DNA of 64,000 nt from positions 1 to 64,000 of the IMG/VR virus record IMGVR_UViG_3300021178_000002. One strand, given 5' to 3'. Positions 22,058 to 31,260 of the stretch are shown here, one piece after another (the stretch's first letter is position 1; every line of letters starts with the position of its first letter). The notes under the pieces were generated by a model. The model did not search any database. It was not told the DNA's origin and saw only the letters and a program-made list of their open reading frames with translations. The DNA comes from a virus. The position numbers and the translations under genes were made by a program.

Positions 22058-22560
22058 GCCGCACAGCGGTCAGAGCTTCGATTCAGGCATATCTGTCGAA
22101 TGCGAACATCAAATTTCTGGGCACAGTCTTCGCTCACGCACCGAAGTGGACAAACGAGACCGACTTCGTGGCCAACGGCTATCCTGGCCAGGGTTCAGGC
22201 GTCGTTATCTACGTCCACCTGCGTCATCAATCGGAGTATCGCTTCGCTCTTGGAGGAGCGACCAGCGGCATGAAGATGCGGGCGTACAAGTGCAACCTGA
22301 TCTGTCTGATGAACTCCAAGAAGACGAGCGCGGAAGAGTGCGATGCCGACAACGACACCTTCCTCGACTCGCTGACAGCCGCCATTCAGGCCAATCGCAA
22401 CGCCGGCAACCCGGCGGCCGTATTTCAGTGGGGGGAGGGGGATACTCTCTACGGTGTGGACGTCATCATCGATTCCCGGTTTCCACAGCCGATCAGACAG
22501 CAGTCAATGCGTCAGTTCAGCTTGGCCGAGGTGGCCGTGCTCGAGCAGATGAACACATAG
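22054..22560 (+). CDS. Putative tail completion/terminator protein, 168 aa
   Basis: ATGA-coupled to the preceding gene. The pattern of an N-terminal helix (AVRASIQAYLSN), beta strands (GVVIYVHLRHQSEYRFAL), then TFLDSLTAAIQANRNAG and another strand is typical of small tail terminator or neck proteins. The call rests mainly on position before the tube gene. Confidence 0.6.
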   Translation: MSRTAVRASIQAYLSNANIKFLGTVFAHAPKWTNETDFVANGYPGQGSGVVIYVHLRHQSEYRFALGGATSGMKMRAYKCNLICLMNSKKTSAEECDADNDTFLDSLTAAIQANRNAGNPAAVFQWGEGDTLYGVDVIIDSRFPQPIRQQSMRQFSLAEVAVLEQMNT

Positions 22561-22570
22561 GAGCGATGCG

Positions 22571-22840
22571 ATGACAGACGTTCGAAAGACCATGACCAAC
22601 ACCGGTTTTCATACACGCCGCTGGGATAGCTTGCAACGCCTCGAGGACAGGCTCGACAAGGACGGCCAGACAACCCAGCTGGCTGGAACAACGCTCGAGC
22701 TGGATCCCGGGGAGTCCGCTCTGGTCTCCGTTCCTGCAGATTTTGAGGACGGATGGCTGAAAGAGGGTAAAGTGGTGGCGCCTAAGAAGGGTGACTCCAA
22801 GAAGGAGTCTGCCTCGTCAGAGTCGACGAAAGAGGTTTGA
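22571..22840 (+). CDS. Small structural-region protein, 89 aa
   Basis: ATG at 22571 with GGAGCG upstream. A short beta-like core (TTLELDPGESALVSVPADF) is followed by a Lys/Ser/Glu-rich, probably disordered tail. Located between a neck protein and the tube. No family recognised. Confidence 0.6.
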   Translation: MTDVRKTMTNTGFHTRRWDSLQRLEDRLDKDGQTTQLAGTTLELDPGESALVSVPADFEDGWLKEGKVVAPKKGDSKKESASSESTKEV

Positions 22841-22845
22841 GCGCG

Positions 22846-24108
22846 ATGAATCGACCGGTCGCCCCGCTCCACGGTTGGGACTCTCGCTTCCACCTTGCCG
22901 TCATCGACGGAGAAGTCCGCCGCGTCCCACGCATCGCCGGCGGAGTCAACACCGCCTACGCAACGCCTCAGACCACCATCGGCCTTATTCCCGAGGTTAC
23001 CCGCGGGGTGCCACTCGCCCCGACGTACTGGTTCAAGGTCAAAGCTCCGAAGTACAAGCCTGACCTGACCATGATCGAGGACGACACCCTGCAGGGCTCA
23101 ATGGTCAAGGTCTACGAGACCATCCCCGGGCTCCGCTACGACGCTCACGCATGGGACTCCTTCCTCTACATGGACGTGATGCCTCTGCTGGCCAAGTTCG
23201 AGCTTGGCTCATCGGACACGGTGACGGCGGCCACCGCGTCGACCACTATGAGCGCAGCTGCCGCAGGTGCTACAGCAGTCACCTTCGCAGTCTCGATCGC
23301 GGCCGGCGCCTTCATCGTCATCGACACAGGTGGCCTCCTCGAGGCGAACTACGTCAAGACCGGTGGCACATCAGCCACGCTCCAGTTCCCGCTCAACTAC
23401 GCTCACGGTGCTGCCACAACTGTCACCGTGCTGACGGGACACTCATTCTCGCTGCTCAACAACGCCGGCTCGTCCGGCAACCAGCCGACGTCGGCCACCA
23501 TCACCGACTTCGACGGTGAAGAGTGGAGGCAGCTGGCAGCAGCGCAGCTCGACAAGCTCTCGATCAAGGGCAATGCGACCGGGCTGGCCGACTACTCGAG
23601 CACCTGGTTCGCCAACCCGTCGATCACGCCCTCACCGCCGACTCCTGGCTTCACCGTGCTTGATGCGGCCGCCGGATGGACGGCGATGATCCAGATCGGT
23701 GGAGTCTCGAAGAACTACGTCATGGACTGGGAGATCGACCTGGCTCGCAATGTGAAGCCAGTTCCGGCATTGACTGGGACGCAGAGCTACTTCCTCTACT
23801 TCGCCGACGCTCTGACCTGCCCCGGAAAGCTCACCGTGATCGAGCAGTCAGGAGCCCCCGAGCTGACCCAGTACGAAGCTGGTGCGGCGTTCGCGCTCGA
23901 CATCTTCGTCTACGACAAGCAGTCGGGTGATGCCATGTACATCCACTCCTCGAAGTGCCGCTTCAAGACAGGCGAGATCGACCGCTCGAAGACGTGGGTC
24001 GAGGCCCCTCTCACGCTCGATCTGCTGCCCACATCGACAGACGCCGGCGCCGGAGGTGTGTCTCCTCTTTCGATGAAGTTTGGAAACACGCAGACTACGG
24101 CGTACTAA
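22846..24108 (+). CDS. Major tail tube protein
   Basis: 420 residues from ATG 22846 (AGAGG 10 bases upstream; TTG at 22837 is an alternative). The segments TTIGLIPEVTRGVPLAPTYW, FKVKAPKYKPDL and DGEEWRQLAAAQLDKLSIKG are typical of siphophage tube proteins, and an Ala/Thr/Gly-rich beta insert lies at about residues 125-210. A tube of this size with an inserted domain fits a long flexible tail. It is followed by the tail-assembly chaperones in canonical order. Confidence 0.8.
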   Translation: MNRPVAPLHGWDSRFHLAVIDGEVRRVPRIAGGVNTAYATPQTTIGLIPEVTRGVPLAPTYWFKVKAPKYKPDLTMIEDDTLQGSMVKVYETIPGLRYDAHAWDSFLYMDVMPLLAKFELGSSDTVTAATASTTMSAAAAGATAVTFAVSIAAGAFIVIDTGGLLEANYVKTGGTSATLQFPLNYAHGAATTVTVLTGHSFSLLNNAGSSGNQPTSATITDFDGEEWRQLAAAQLDKLSIKGNATGLADYSSTWFANPSITPSPPTPGFTVLDAAAGWTAMIQIGGVSKNYVMDWEIDLARNVKPVPALTGTQSYFLYFADALTCPGKLTVIEQSGAPELTQYEAGAAFALDIFVYDKQSGDAMYIHSSKCRFKTGEIDRSKTWVEAPLTLDLLPTSTDAGAGGVSPLSMKFGNTQTTAY

Positions 24109-24140
24109 GTTTCTCGCCGACAACCAAATAGGAGGACAAA

Positions 24141-24725
24141 ATGCGGACGATTGAAATTCCTGGTGGTATCGCGAAGATCAAGGATCAGAAGGATCTGCGA
24201 GGTCGCGATACCAAGCTGATCAAGGCCTACGCTCTGGCAGCCCAGAGCGTCTTGATGAAAATCCCCGACGAAGCTCAACCTCAGACAGGGGAGTCGAAAG
24301 AGGACGCCGGTAAGCGCCTCGAGGTGTACCTGAAGGAGCACCCTCTCCAGATGACCGGCCAGGAAGGGATGTTGATGCTCGATATGAAAGAGGCGACGAT
24401 GGTTGCCTACCTGGCATCGTGGACGCTCGACATCCCGTTGCCGACGATGGATACAATCGGAGACCTTCCCGACGAGGTCTACCAGGCGCTCGACGATGCA
24501 GTCGGTGGAGACGCGATCAAGGTGGCTGCGGCCAGCGTCGACTTCGACGTCAACCCTGACAAGAGTTCCCCTACTGGGCCCTCGAAATCCTCAGACTCCA
24601 CATCGAGGGCAGAGGTCTCCCAGGATCAGGAGTCGATCCAGAAATCGGAGAACGGTACAGATCCTTCAGCTGGCGAAAGATATTCGGTCGAACCGAAGCC
24701 GACTATGACGACACCCATTCAATAA
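24141..24725 (+). CDS. Tail assembly chaperone, short form
   Basis: 194 residues, ATG behind AGGAGGACAAA. Acidic helical protein (MRTIEIPGGIAKIKDQKDL) between tube and tape measure genes, the position of the gpG-like chaperone that coats the tape measure. Its last about 50 residues, from residue 145 on, are Ser/Asp/Thr-rich and low complexity, consistent with only being read when the ribosome does not shift. Confidence 0.75.
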   Translation: MRTIEIPGGIAKIKDQKDLRGRDTKLIKAYALAAQSVLMKIPDEAQPQTGESKEDAGKRLEVYLKEHPLQMTGQEGMLMLDMKEATMVAYLASWTLDIPLPTMDTIGDLPDEVYQALDDAVGGDAIKVAAASVDFDVNPDKSSPTGPSKSSDSTSRAEVSQDQESIQKSENGTDPSAGERYSVEPKPTMTTPIQ

Positions 24726-24802
24726 CCGTCGACTGGGATCTCGGCTTCGCCAACATGGAGGCCAAGATCCAGAAGGAAGCGATGGAAAAGGGGTCAAAAT
24801 AG
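24141..24802 (+). CDS. Tail assembly chaperone, -1 frameshifted long form (G-T)
   Basis: Same start as the short form. After a -1 slip near 24566-24572 the frame continues PYWALEILRLHIEGRGLP... to a TAG at 24800-24802, giving about 220 residues. The -1 frame is closed by TGA at 24557-24559, so the slip must occur after it. The added part contains SFSWRKIFGRTEADYD, a richer, protein-like sequence than the low-complexity 0-frame tail. This arrangement is near universal in siphophages. Confidence 0.75.
24566..24572 (+). other. Candidate -1 ribosomal slippery site
   Basis: T TCC CCT in the 0 frame; slipping back one base gives TTC CCC. Pro tRNA can re-pair perfectly; Ser tRNA on TTC has a mismatch. 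It is not an ideal XXXYYYZ heptamer, so the exact slip position within the open window is uncertain. Confidence 0.4.
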
Positions 24803-24810
24803 GCCGTGAC

Positions 24811-25278
24811 ATGCCGATCGACGTCCGAGCTGCCCAGGACGCTCTCGACCGCCTGATCGACGCGCTTCCAGCGTCGGCAGCTCGTGTCTCGAGCGAGATG
24901 GGACAGCGCGCACAGCGAGAGACCCGCGGCAACCTTGCCGATCCGCTAGGACCATTGGCGGATTCGGTTCGAGCTGAAGGCCCCGATCAGATCGGCACCT
25001 TCGCCTTTCGAACCAAGGTGGGGCCGACACTGAACTACGGCCGGCAGAGAGAACTCGGCGGACCGATCGACCCTGTCACCGAGACGGTTCTCACGGCTGC
25101 CCGCCGCGCTCCCGGATACTGGGTGTGGGACTACGGGAGCGGTCTTGTCGATGTCTTCGCGCATCACGTCGACCAGGTTGGCCAGCACTATCTGAAGAGG
25201 GGCGTAGAGAGTTCGTTCACCGCATTCGTAGGCATCGCTCGTAGGGTCTGGGGTGATCTGATGAGGGTCGCCGAGTAG
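24811..25278 (+). CDS. Hypothetical tail-region protein, 155 aa
   Basis: ATG at 24811. N-terminal helical part (AQDALDRLIDALPASAARV), a central region with NYGRQRELGGPIDP, and a C-terminal helical part (YLKRGVESSFTAFVGIARRVW). The resemblance to HK97 gp10-like completion proteins is only in size and feel. Unusual because it sits between the chaperones and the tape measure. Its stop overlaps the next GTG by one base. Confidence 0.6.
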   Translation: MPIDVRAAQDALDRLIDALPASAARVSSEMGQRAQRETRGNLADPLGPLADSVRAEGPDQIGTFAFRTKVGPTLNYGRQRELGGPIDPVTETVLTAARRAPGYWVWDYGSGLVDVFAHHVDQVGQHYLKRGVESSFTAFVGIARRVWGDLMRVAE

Positions 25279-27872
25279 TGGCCGAGACAGGAGGGACATA
25301 CCTCCCGCCAGTTATTGCCTCGCTGATCGGAGAGGTCGGTGGGCTGGCTAAGTCTCTGGTCGAGGCCAAGGCCCTGCTCGAGGACTTCTCGAAGACACCG
25401 ACCACGGCCGAGCTGGCTGTCGAACTCTCCTCTCTTGCTCAGCTCGAATTCGACTTCATGAAGGATGTTGCAGCTCTGCGGATAGCTGCGCAGGCTAGTC
25501 CGGTCGAGGTCCCTGTGACCATCAGTACGGCCTCAGCCATCGCCTCCTTCTTCAGGGTGAAGGCAATCTGGGCCGCTCTGGGATCCATTAGTGGTGGCGG
25601 AAACGCCGGAGGACTTGGCACCGCCGCAGGATTCGGTGCCGGCACCGCGATCCCATTCACGGGTTTAGCTCTTGCGAGATTCGGGTCTCTCGCTGGTCTG
25701 GCCGGCTTCGGCCTCGAGCGTGTCCTCACGCTTGCACTCGGGCTGATTGCCTCACTCACAGAGGCGTTCTTGGGACTTGGAGTAATAGCTGCCGGAACCT
25801 TCGCCACGATGGCCGTTGGCATGGGCTCGGACATGGTCGTGATGTCCTCGACCATCGCCGACACGAAGACGCTCTTTACGGCCTGGCAAGCGGTACAGCA
25901 GGCGGTCCTGCTTTACGGGGCCAACAGCCAGCAGGCACAGGCTGCTACGACGAACCTGAACAACCAGCTGAAGATCCTGGGTAACACCGCCGGTGTCCAG
26001 GCTGAGCTGGGGGTGGCCAAGCTCGCATACACCGTCGGTCAGCAATTCGATCAAGCGACGTCGCAGGCGCGTGTTCAAGCTGCCGGCTTACTGACGCAGA
26101 TCCTCTATCTGGGGCAAACCTATATCCCGCTGGTCGCAGCTGCAGCTCAGCGCAACCTGAGCATCATCAACACGGCGTTGGTGCCACTGTTCACATGGCT
26201 GAAGGGTCCGCAGGGAATGGGCATCTTCAACGACCTCGAGAACAAGTTCGCCAAGGATCTGCCCACCGCGATGGACGCCTTCGATCAGGGGATGGAGTTC
26301 CTGCTCAGATTCCTCGATCTGGCCTCCAACTACACAGGCGGGTTTATTCAAAGTTTGGACCGGCTGTTCACCTACCTCAACTCTCCGCAGGGCTGGGCTC
26401 GCGTGAAGAAGGATGTGGGAGACGTCGTCAAGGTCTTCGAGATCTGGAAGGGATTCTTCGTCATCCTGTTCAAGGATCTCGCGCTCCTCTTCGGCCAGGC
26501 TGTCGGAGTTGGAACGACCATGGCATCGATGTTGACCGGAATCCTGACCAAGCTCCATGACTACCTGTCTTCAACCTCGGGGAAGAACGCGGTCGGTAGC
26601 CTGTTCAATGCGCACAAGAACGAGATCGTAGCCATCCTCAATCTGCTGCCTCAGCTGGCTCCTATGCTCTCGATTTACCTGGCGTTGGCGGTTCCTTTGA
26701 CAACCATCGCTACTGATGTAATCAAGCTCCTCAACTTCATGCTTAGCATCCCAACGGTCGGGCCAGCCATCGCCTGGGGACTGGCTCTGATCATCATCGT
26801 GAGGCAGCTGCAGCTAATCGCACTCCTCACCGGCTTGGCAGCGCTAATCCGAGGCATCGGCCTTTCGATCCTGCTGGCTGGAGCCATCGCCTCAGGAAAT
26901 GCCCCGGCGTTTGGTCGTCTTTCAGCAGCCCTCTTCGGAGTCGATGCTGCAACAGCAGCTGCGGCCCTTCCGCTCATCATGATCGGCCTCTTGCTTATTG
27001 CGACTGGAGTTCTCGTCTACCTTCTGGTCAGTCACTGGAAGGAGCTGAGTTCTACGGTGGGAGGCATCATGAGCCTGCTCGGGACACTGTTCCACAACGC
27101 AATCGGGCAGTGGGGCGGTGTCTTCAGCGAGCTGGGAATGATCGTTCAGGCGATCGGGAAGAAGTTCACTACAGCCTTCACCACATGGGGAGATGTCTTC
27201 TCCCTACTCGGTACTGCCATCCACACGATCGCTGGGAAAATCACGACCACCTTCACCACCGCCTTCGCAACCTGGGGTGCAATCTTCAGCTTGCTGGGCA
27301 CAGCCGTCAACCTCATCGGCGTGAAGATCAGCACTGCATTCAACAACATGATCGCCACGGTCAAGGCAACCATCGGACAGTGGTACTCGATTGGCGACGG
27401 CATCGTCACCGGAGTCATCAACGGCATAAACAACAAGCTGACGTGGGCAAGGAATCAGATCGGCAACTTCTTCAACTCACTTCTCGGTGCGGCTAAACGG
27501 GCAATCGGGTATGGATCGCCAGCGAGGGTGTACACAGAGTTGGCTGCGACCATCCCTCAGGGTGTTGCACAGGGCATCAACCAAAACTCCTCTGCCGCTT
27601 TGACGGCTCTATCGTCGATGTTCAACCAAATGCAGAACCACAGCCGCATGCTGGCTGGCGCAGGTGGTTATGGGACGATGGCGTTTTCCGGCGCTGGAGG
27701 CGGTGGGAGGGGTCCCGTGAGTGTCAACATGCCGATCACCGTTCAGGTCAGCGGAGCGCAGGCGTCTACTCCCCTTGGAATCGGTGGCGCCGTTCAGAAA
27801 GCCGTCCACCAGGAGGTCGACCGCATGATCCAGCTCCTGCAGGGCGGCATCTATTCCAACCCAGGCGCATGA
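25278..27872 (+). CDS. Tape measure protein
   Basis: 864 residues from a GTG at 25278. Long, Ala/Leu/Gly-rich helical chain with several strongly hydrophobic stretches (about residues 140-190, 460-490 and 495-590, for example LLLIATGVLVYLLV), as in tape measures that pass through the host membrane. Near residues 600-720 there are repeated Trp/Phe-containing units (TAFTTWGDVFSLLGTAIHTI, TAFATWGAIFSLLGTAV). The C-terminus is Gly-rich. Length sets tail length: about 0.15 nm per residue would give roughly 130 nm. Confidence 0.9.
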   Translation: MAETGGTYLPPVIASLIGEVGGLAKSLVEAKALLEDFSKTPTTAELAVELSSLAQLEFDFMKDVAALRIAAQASPVEVPVTISTASAIASFFRVKAIWAALGSISGGGNAGGLGTAAGFGAGTAIPFTGLALARFGSLAGLAGFGLERVLTLALGLIASLTEAFLGLGVIAAGTFATMAVGMGSDMVVMSSTIADTKTLFTAWQAVQQAVLLYGANSQQAQAATTNLNNQLKILGNTAGVQAELGVAKLAYTVGQQFDQATSQARVQAAGLLTQILYLGQTYIPLVAAAAQRNLSIINTALVPLFTWLKGPQGMGIFNDLENKFAKDLPTAMDAFDQGMEFLLRFLDLASNYTGGFIQSLDRLFTYLNSPQGWARVKKDVGDVVKVFEIWKGFFVILFKDLALLFGQAVGVGTTMASMLTGILTKLHDYLSSTSGKNAVGSLFNAHKNEIVAILNLLPQLAPMLSIYLALAVPLTTIATDVIKLLNFMLSIPTVGPAIAWGLALIIIVRQLQLIALLTGLAALIRGIGLSILLAGAIASGNAPAFGRLSAALFGVDAATAAAALPLIMIGLLLIATGVLVYLLVSHWKELSSTVGGIMSLLGTLFHNAIGQWGGVFSELGMIVQAIGKKFTTAFTTWGDVFSLLGTAIHTIAGKITTTFTTAFATWGAIFSLLGTAVNLIGVKISTAFNNMIATVKATIGQWYSIGDGIVTGVINGINNKLTWARNQIGNFFNSLLGAAKRAIGYGSPARVYTELAATIPQGVAQGINQNSSAALTALSSMFNQMQNHSRMLAGAGGYGTMAFSGAGGGGRGPVSVNMPITVQVSGAQASTPLGIGGAVQKAVHQEVDRMIQLLQGGIYSNPGA

Positions 27873-28252
27873 TCGAAGACCTGAAGCAGAACCCGACCTA
27901 CCGGCTGACGTGCCCGTGGTGTAACGGCGTGCTCTATCCGATCGCCTTTACTCCCGAGTCGGCGCCGTGGGTCTGCGTCATCTGCAGCCACGCCTGGTGG
28001 GCTGCGGAGCTGAGCGAGACGGCACGCAAGCAGTTCCGCCCGTCCTTCTGCGACTTCGGCTGGGGAGCTGCTCTCGAGCCGCTGCAGGCGTTGGTGGAGC
28101 AGGAGCGCGAGGCGGCTCGAGCCCGCGGCACTTCTGTCCGCTCCGATCAGCTCCAGTCGTTGCCGCTCTCCATCCTGCAGCGGCTGCCTGGGCCAACGAC
28201 AGAAGGATTCGGAGAGCTGCTCAAGCTCGAGATCACACGTAAGGGCGGCTGA
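27869..28252 (+). CDS. Zinc-ribbon tail-region protein, 127 aa
   Basis: ATGA-coupled to the tape measure. CPWCNGVLY (about residues 15-18) and CVICSHAWW about 25 residues later form a CxxC...CxxC ribbon. The rest is helical. A zinc ribbon right after the tape measure is unusual among structural genes. It may be a small tail-tip or assembly factor. Confidence 0.7.
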   Translation: MIEDLKQNPTYRLTCPWCNGVLYPIAFTPESAPWVCVICSHAWWAAELSETARKQFRPSFCDFGWGAALEPLQALVEQEREAARARGTSVRSDQLQSLPLSILQRLPGPTTEGFGELLKLEITRKGG

Positions 28253-31200
28253 TGGCGACTCTCGGCTCTACACCGTCGTTCAACAACTACTACTTTTCAG
28301 ACTCCGGCACAAGCTGCGGAACCGCTCCCGATCAGGTCGGGTCACCAAGCTATTTCATGCCATCAGCAGGGTGGGTCACCAGCATCGTCTTCTATGCATC
28401 CGGAGACGTTGGAACCACAACGCTGACCGGAGTGTGCTGGGACAGGAACACCAACGCTGTCCTGGGGAATGGCTCTGGCGTCAGCTGCGGTACGGGAGCA
28501 CGGTCCTCGAGCGGCCAAGTATGGCGTACTGACAACTGCGGATTCTTCCTCCCCAACGGCCAGGGGTTCCAGATCGGCTGGGTGAAACCAACCGGTGGAA
28601 GCATGGTCTGGGCGACGAACGGATCTGGAGGCGGCAACTGGGGATACAACGGCACCGTCCCCGGAGCATTCGTCAACTGCGCCACCATCGGTCAGCCAGG
28701 GGCCTACATCAACTACAACCCAATCTCCAACCCGAGCGCGACCACCAATGCTGCTACGAGTGTCGGCTCGACTACAGCCACCCTCAACGGAACCGTCGGT
28801 GACGGTGGTCAGAACGGCTCCGGTGACCCCAACAGCTCGGACTACTACTTCCAGTACGGCACCGACCCGGGATTGGCCGGAGCGACCAGCACCTCACCGG
28901 TCACCTTCAACGGCACCGGTCAAGCCGCCATAGCCAACATCACGGGCTTGGTCATCAACACCACGTATTACTTCCGCGTCATCGCTGTCAACGACGCCGG
29001 CACCACCATCGCCAGCAGCATCCTGAGCTTCGCCACGTTGGGACTCCCTAATGCCCCCACGTTGACTGCACCAGCCAACGGCAACGCGCAGAACGCGCAG
29101 TCAGCCAGCGTGACCTTCGCCTGGACCTATAACACAGGAGGGGCCGGTGGAGGCGAGACGTTCTATGCGCTCAAGCTGACAACAGGCGGTGTCGACTCCT
29201 GGTGGAACGGCACCACGCTTCAAGGAACCGAGATCTACGTTGCGGAGGCGACGACCAAGACGATTGCGGCCGCCATCCTGGCCCCCTCGGTGACCTATCT
29301 TTGGACGGTGTCGAGTCAGGACGCCAACGGAAAGGGTCCCTACGCCTCTGTCTTCACACTGATCTCAGAGGGTCCCCCGGCTGCGCCCACACTGCAGGCT
29401 CCAACCAGCGGGACGTATGTGGACATGGCCGGAGCCACGCCGACCTTCAGCTGGTTGTACAACCCGGGGAACGCCGTAGGCGGCCAGACCAACTTCGCCA
29501 TCCGACAGAAGATCGCCGGCGCCGGTTCCTACTCGTATTACAACGTCGGCACATCCTCGTGGCAGGGCACCATCGTCTGGAACGCACAGACAGGACAGAG
29601 CTTCACCTTTCCCTCCGGGAAGTGGATCGACGGCAACACCTACAACTGGTCGGTGGCGACACAGGATGCAGGTGGCCAGGGAGCGTTCGCTTCTGACTTC
29701 ACGGTCACAGCTCAGGCGATCCCTGTCGTCACTCCCATCAGTCCGAGCGGATCCATCGCAACTGCCAAGCCGGTGGTGACATGGTCGGCCACTTACGGCT
29801 CACCGGCTACCGAGACCGCTTACCAAGTACGAACCTTCTCGGCTGCCCAGTACGGAGCTGGCGGCTTCAATCCGGCGACGTCGGCTGCCGCCGATGATTC
29901 TGGAGCTATTTCAAGTTCGAGCGCGACGAGCTATCAGGTTCAGAACCAACTCCCAGCCGGGACGAGCTACCGATCCTACATTCAGGTGGTGGAGACAGGA
30001 TCTGAACCAAGCGGCTTCATCGCCTTTTCTGCGTACACGGTGACACTCGATCTTCCACCGACTCCGACTCTGACTGCTGTAGCCACCACGGATCCGACCA
30101 CCGGATGTCCTCTGATCAAGCTCGCCGCCCAGTCGTTGATCAATATTCTCTCGTCGGTCGATGCCAGCTTCGAGAGTGGAATTGGATCTTTCGTGGGGAC
30201 CAACGCTGCATTAGCACAGTCGGCAACGCAGGCCGAGGATGGAAGCTTCTCGCTTCGTCTCACCGCGTCATCGGCTGCCACGATGTCTGCCTTGTCTGGC
30301 AGCTATGCAGTTCTTCCGTCCACTCAGTACACGGCCGTGGCCGGATTCAGAGCCGGATCTACAGGACGAACGGTAACCGTAGGGATCACCTGGCTCACAG
30401 CAGCCCTGGCTGTCATCAGCACCTCAACAGGGACAGGAGTTGCTGATGTCACCACGGGCTGGACTCAGGTGTCAGTCACCGCCAGTTCACCGTCGAACGC
30501 GGCCTTTGCCGAGATCGTAGTTACCGTAACTTCTCCGGCAAACACCGAGATCCACTACGTCGATCAAGTCGGTCTCTTTCCTGGTTCAGGGACAGTCTGG
30601 TCTGCCGGCGGATTCTCTGCCACCGCAGGAATTGTCATCCTTCGCTCCGACGGGGTCTATGTGAGAGGAGCGTCACCCGCCAACCCTGCCTCTCTCTCGA
30701 ATGCTATTGCTCCAGACCAGGCTGTGGTCAACGACTACGAAATCACCCCGCTGGTTGCCTACACGTACCAAGCGTTGTTGCAGGCAACAGGGGCTCAGGG
30801 TCTTGTGCAGTCGACGTATTCCTCAGCTGTCGGAGCTTCGGTCTCGACGACCAAGTGGTGGGAACTCGATCCAACCAACCCATCGAGCGCTGTGGCGGCG
30901 CAGCCAATCGCATGGAATCCATCTATCACCGAGCAGTCGGTCGCCCACCAAGTGCTGGGTCAAACGACCATGAACGTGATCTCCTCAGCGATGATGGCCA
31001 CAGACATGACGGCATCCATGGAAGTCTTCGATGCTCCGACCTACGTCGGACTCATGGCACTGGCCACCTCACAGAAGACGATCTTCTTCTCCGACCCCTA
31101 CGGTCTGAGCTACTACTTCAGGATCGCTCCAGGTCCCGGTGGGATGTCGAGCGGGATGGGCAACAAGGCACATGACACGCAGCTCCTCCCATCCACAGCA

Positions 31201-31260
31201 GCTGCTCCACACCGCACAGTCAACCTCACCGGGATTGCCCAACCCAGACCGGCTGTCTGA
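28252..31260 (+). CDS. Large FN3-containing minor tail protein
   Basis: 1002 residues. The N-terminal about 160 residues are beta-rich and Gly/Ser-rich. A repeating series of fibronectin type III-like units follows (STTATLNGTVGDGG, TTYYFRVIAVNDAG, SVTFAWTYNTGGAGG, PVVTWSATYGSPATETAYQVRTF). Around residues 640-790 a carbohydrate-binding-like module begins DASFESGIGSFVG and includes SFSLRLTASS. The C-terminal about 150 residues differ and include STTKWWELDPTNPS. Likely a tail-tip or side fibre protein binding cell-surface sugars. Confidence 0.8.
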   Translation: MATLGSTPSFNNYYFSDSGTSCGTAPDQVGSPSYFMPSAGWVTSIVFYASGDVGTTTLTGVCWDRNTNAVLGNGSGVSCGTGARSSSGQVWRTDNCGFFLPNGQGFQIGWVKPTGGSMVWATNGSGGGNWGYNGTVPGAFVNCATIGQPGAYINYNPISNPSATTNAATSVGSTTATLNGTVGDGGQNGSGDPNSSDYYFQYGTDPGLAGATSTSPVTFNGTGQAAIANITGLVINTTYYFRVIAVNDAGTTIASSILSFATLGLPNAPTLTAPANGNAQNAQSASVTFAWTYNTGGAGGGETFYALKLTTGGVDSWWNGTTLQGTEIYVAEATTKTIAAAILAPSVTYLWTVSSQDANGKGPYASVFTLISEGPPAAPTLQAPTSGTYVDMAGATPTFSWLYNPGNAVGGQTNFAIRQKIAGAGSYSYYNVGTSSWQGTIVWNAQTGQSFTFPSGKWIDGNTYNWSVATQDAGGQGAFASDFTVTAQAIPVVTPISPSGSIATAKPVVTWSATYGSPATETAYQVRTFSAAQYGAGGFNPATSAAADDSGAISSSSATSYQVQNQLPAGTSYRSYIQVVETGSEPSGFIAFSAYTVTLDLPPTPTLTAVATTDPTTGCPLIKLAAQSLINILSSVDASFESGIGSFVGTNAALAQSATQAEDGSFSLRLTASSAATMSALSGSYAVLPSTQYTAVAGFRAGSTGRTVTVGITWLTAALAVISTSTGTGVADVTTGWTQVSVTASSPSNAAFAEIVVTVTSPANTEIHYVDQVGLFPGSGTVWSAGGFSATAGIVILRSDGVYVRGASPANPASLSNAIAPDQAVVNDYEITPLVAYTYQALLQATGAQGLVQSTYSSAVGASVSTTKWWELDPTNPSSAVAAQPIAWNPSITEQSVAHQVLGQTTMNVISSAMMATDMTASMEVFDAPTYVGLMALATSQKTIFFSDPYGLSYYFRIAPGPGGMSSGMGNKAHDTQLLPSTAAAPHRTVNLTGIAQPRPAV

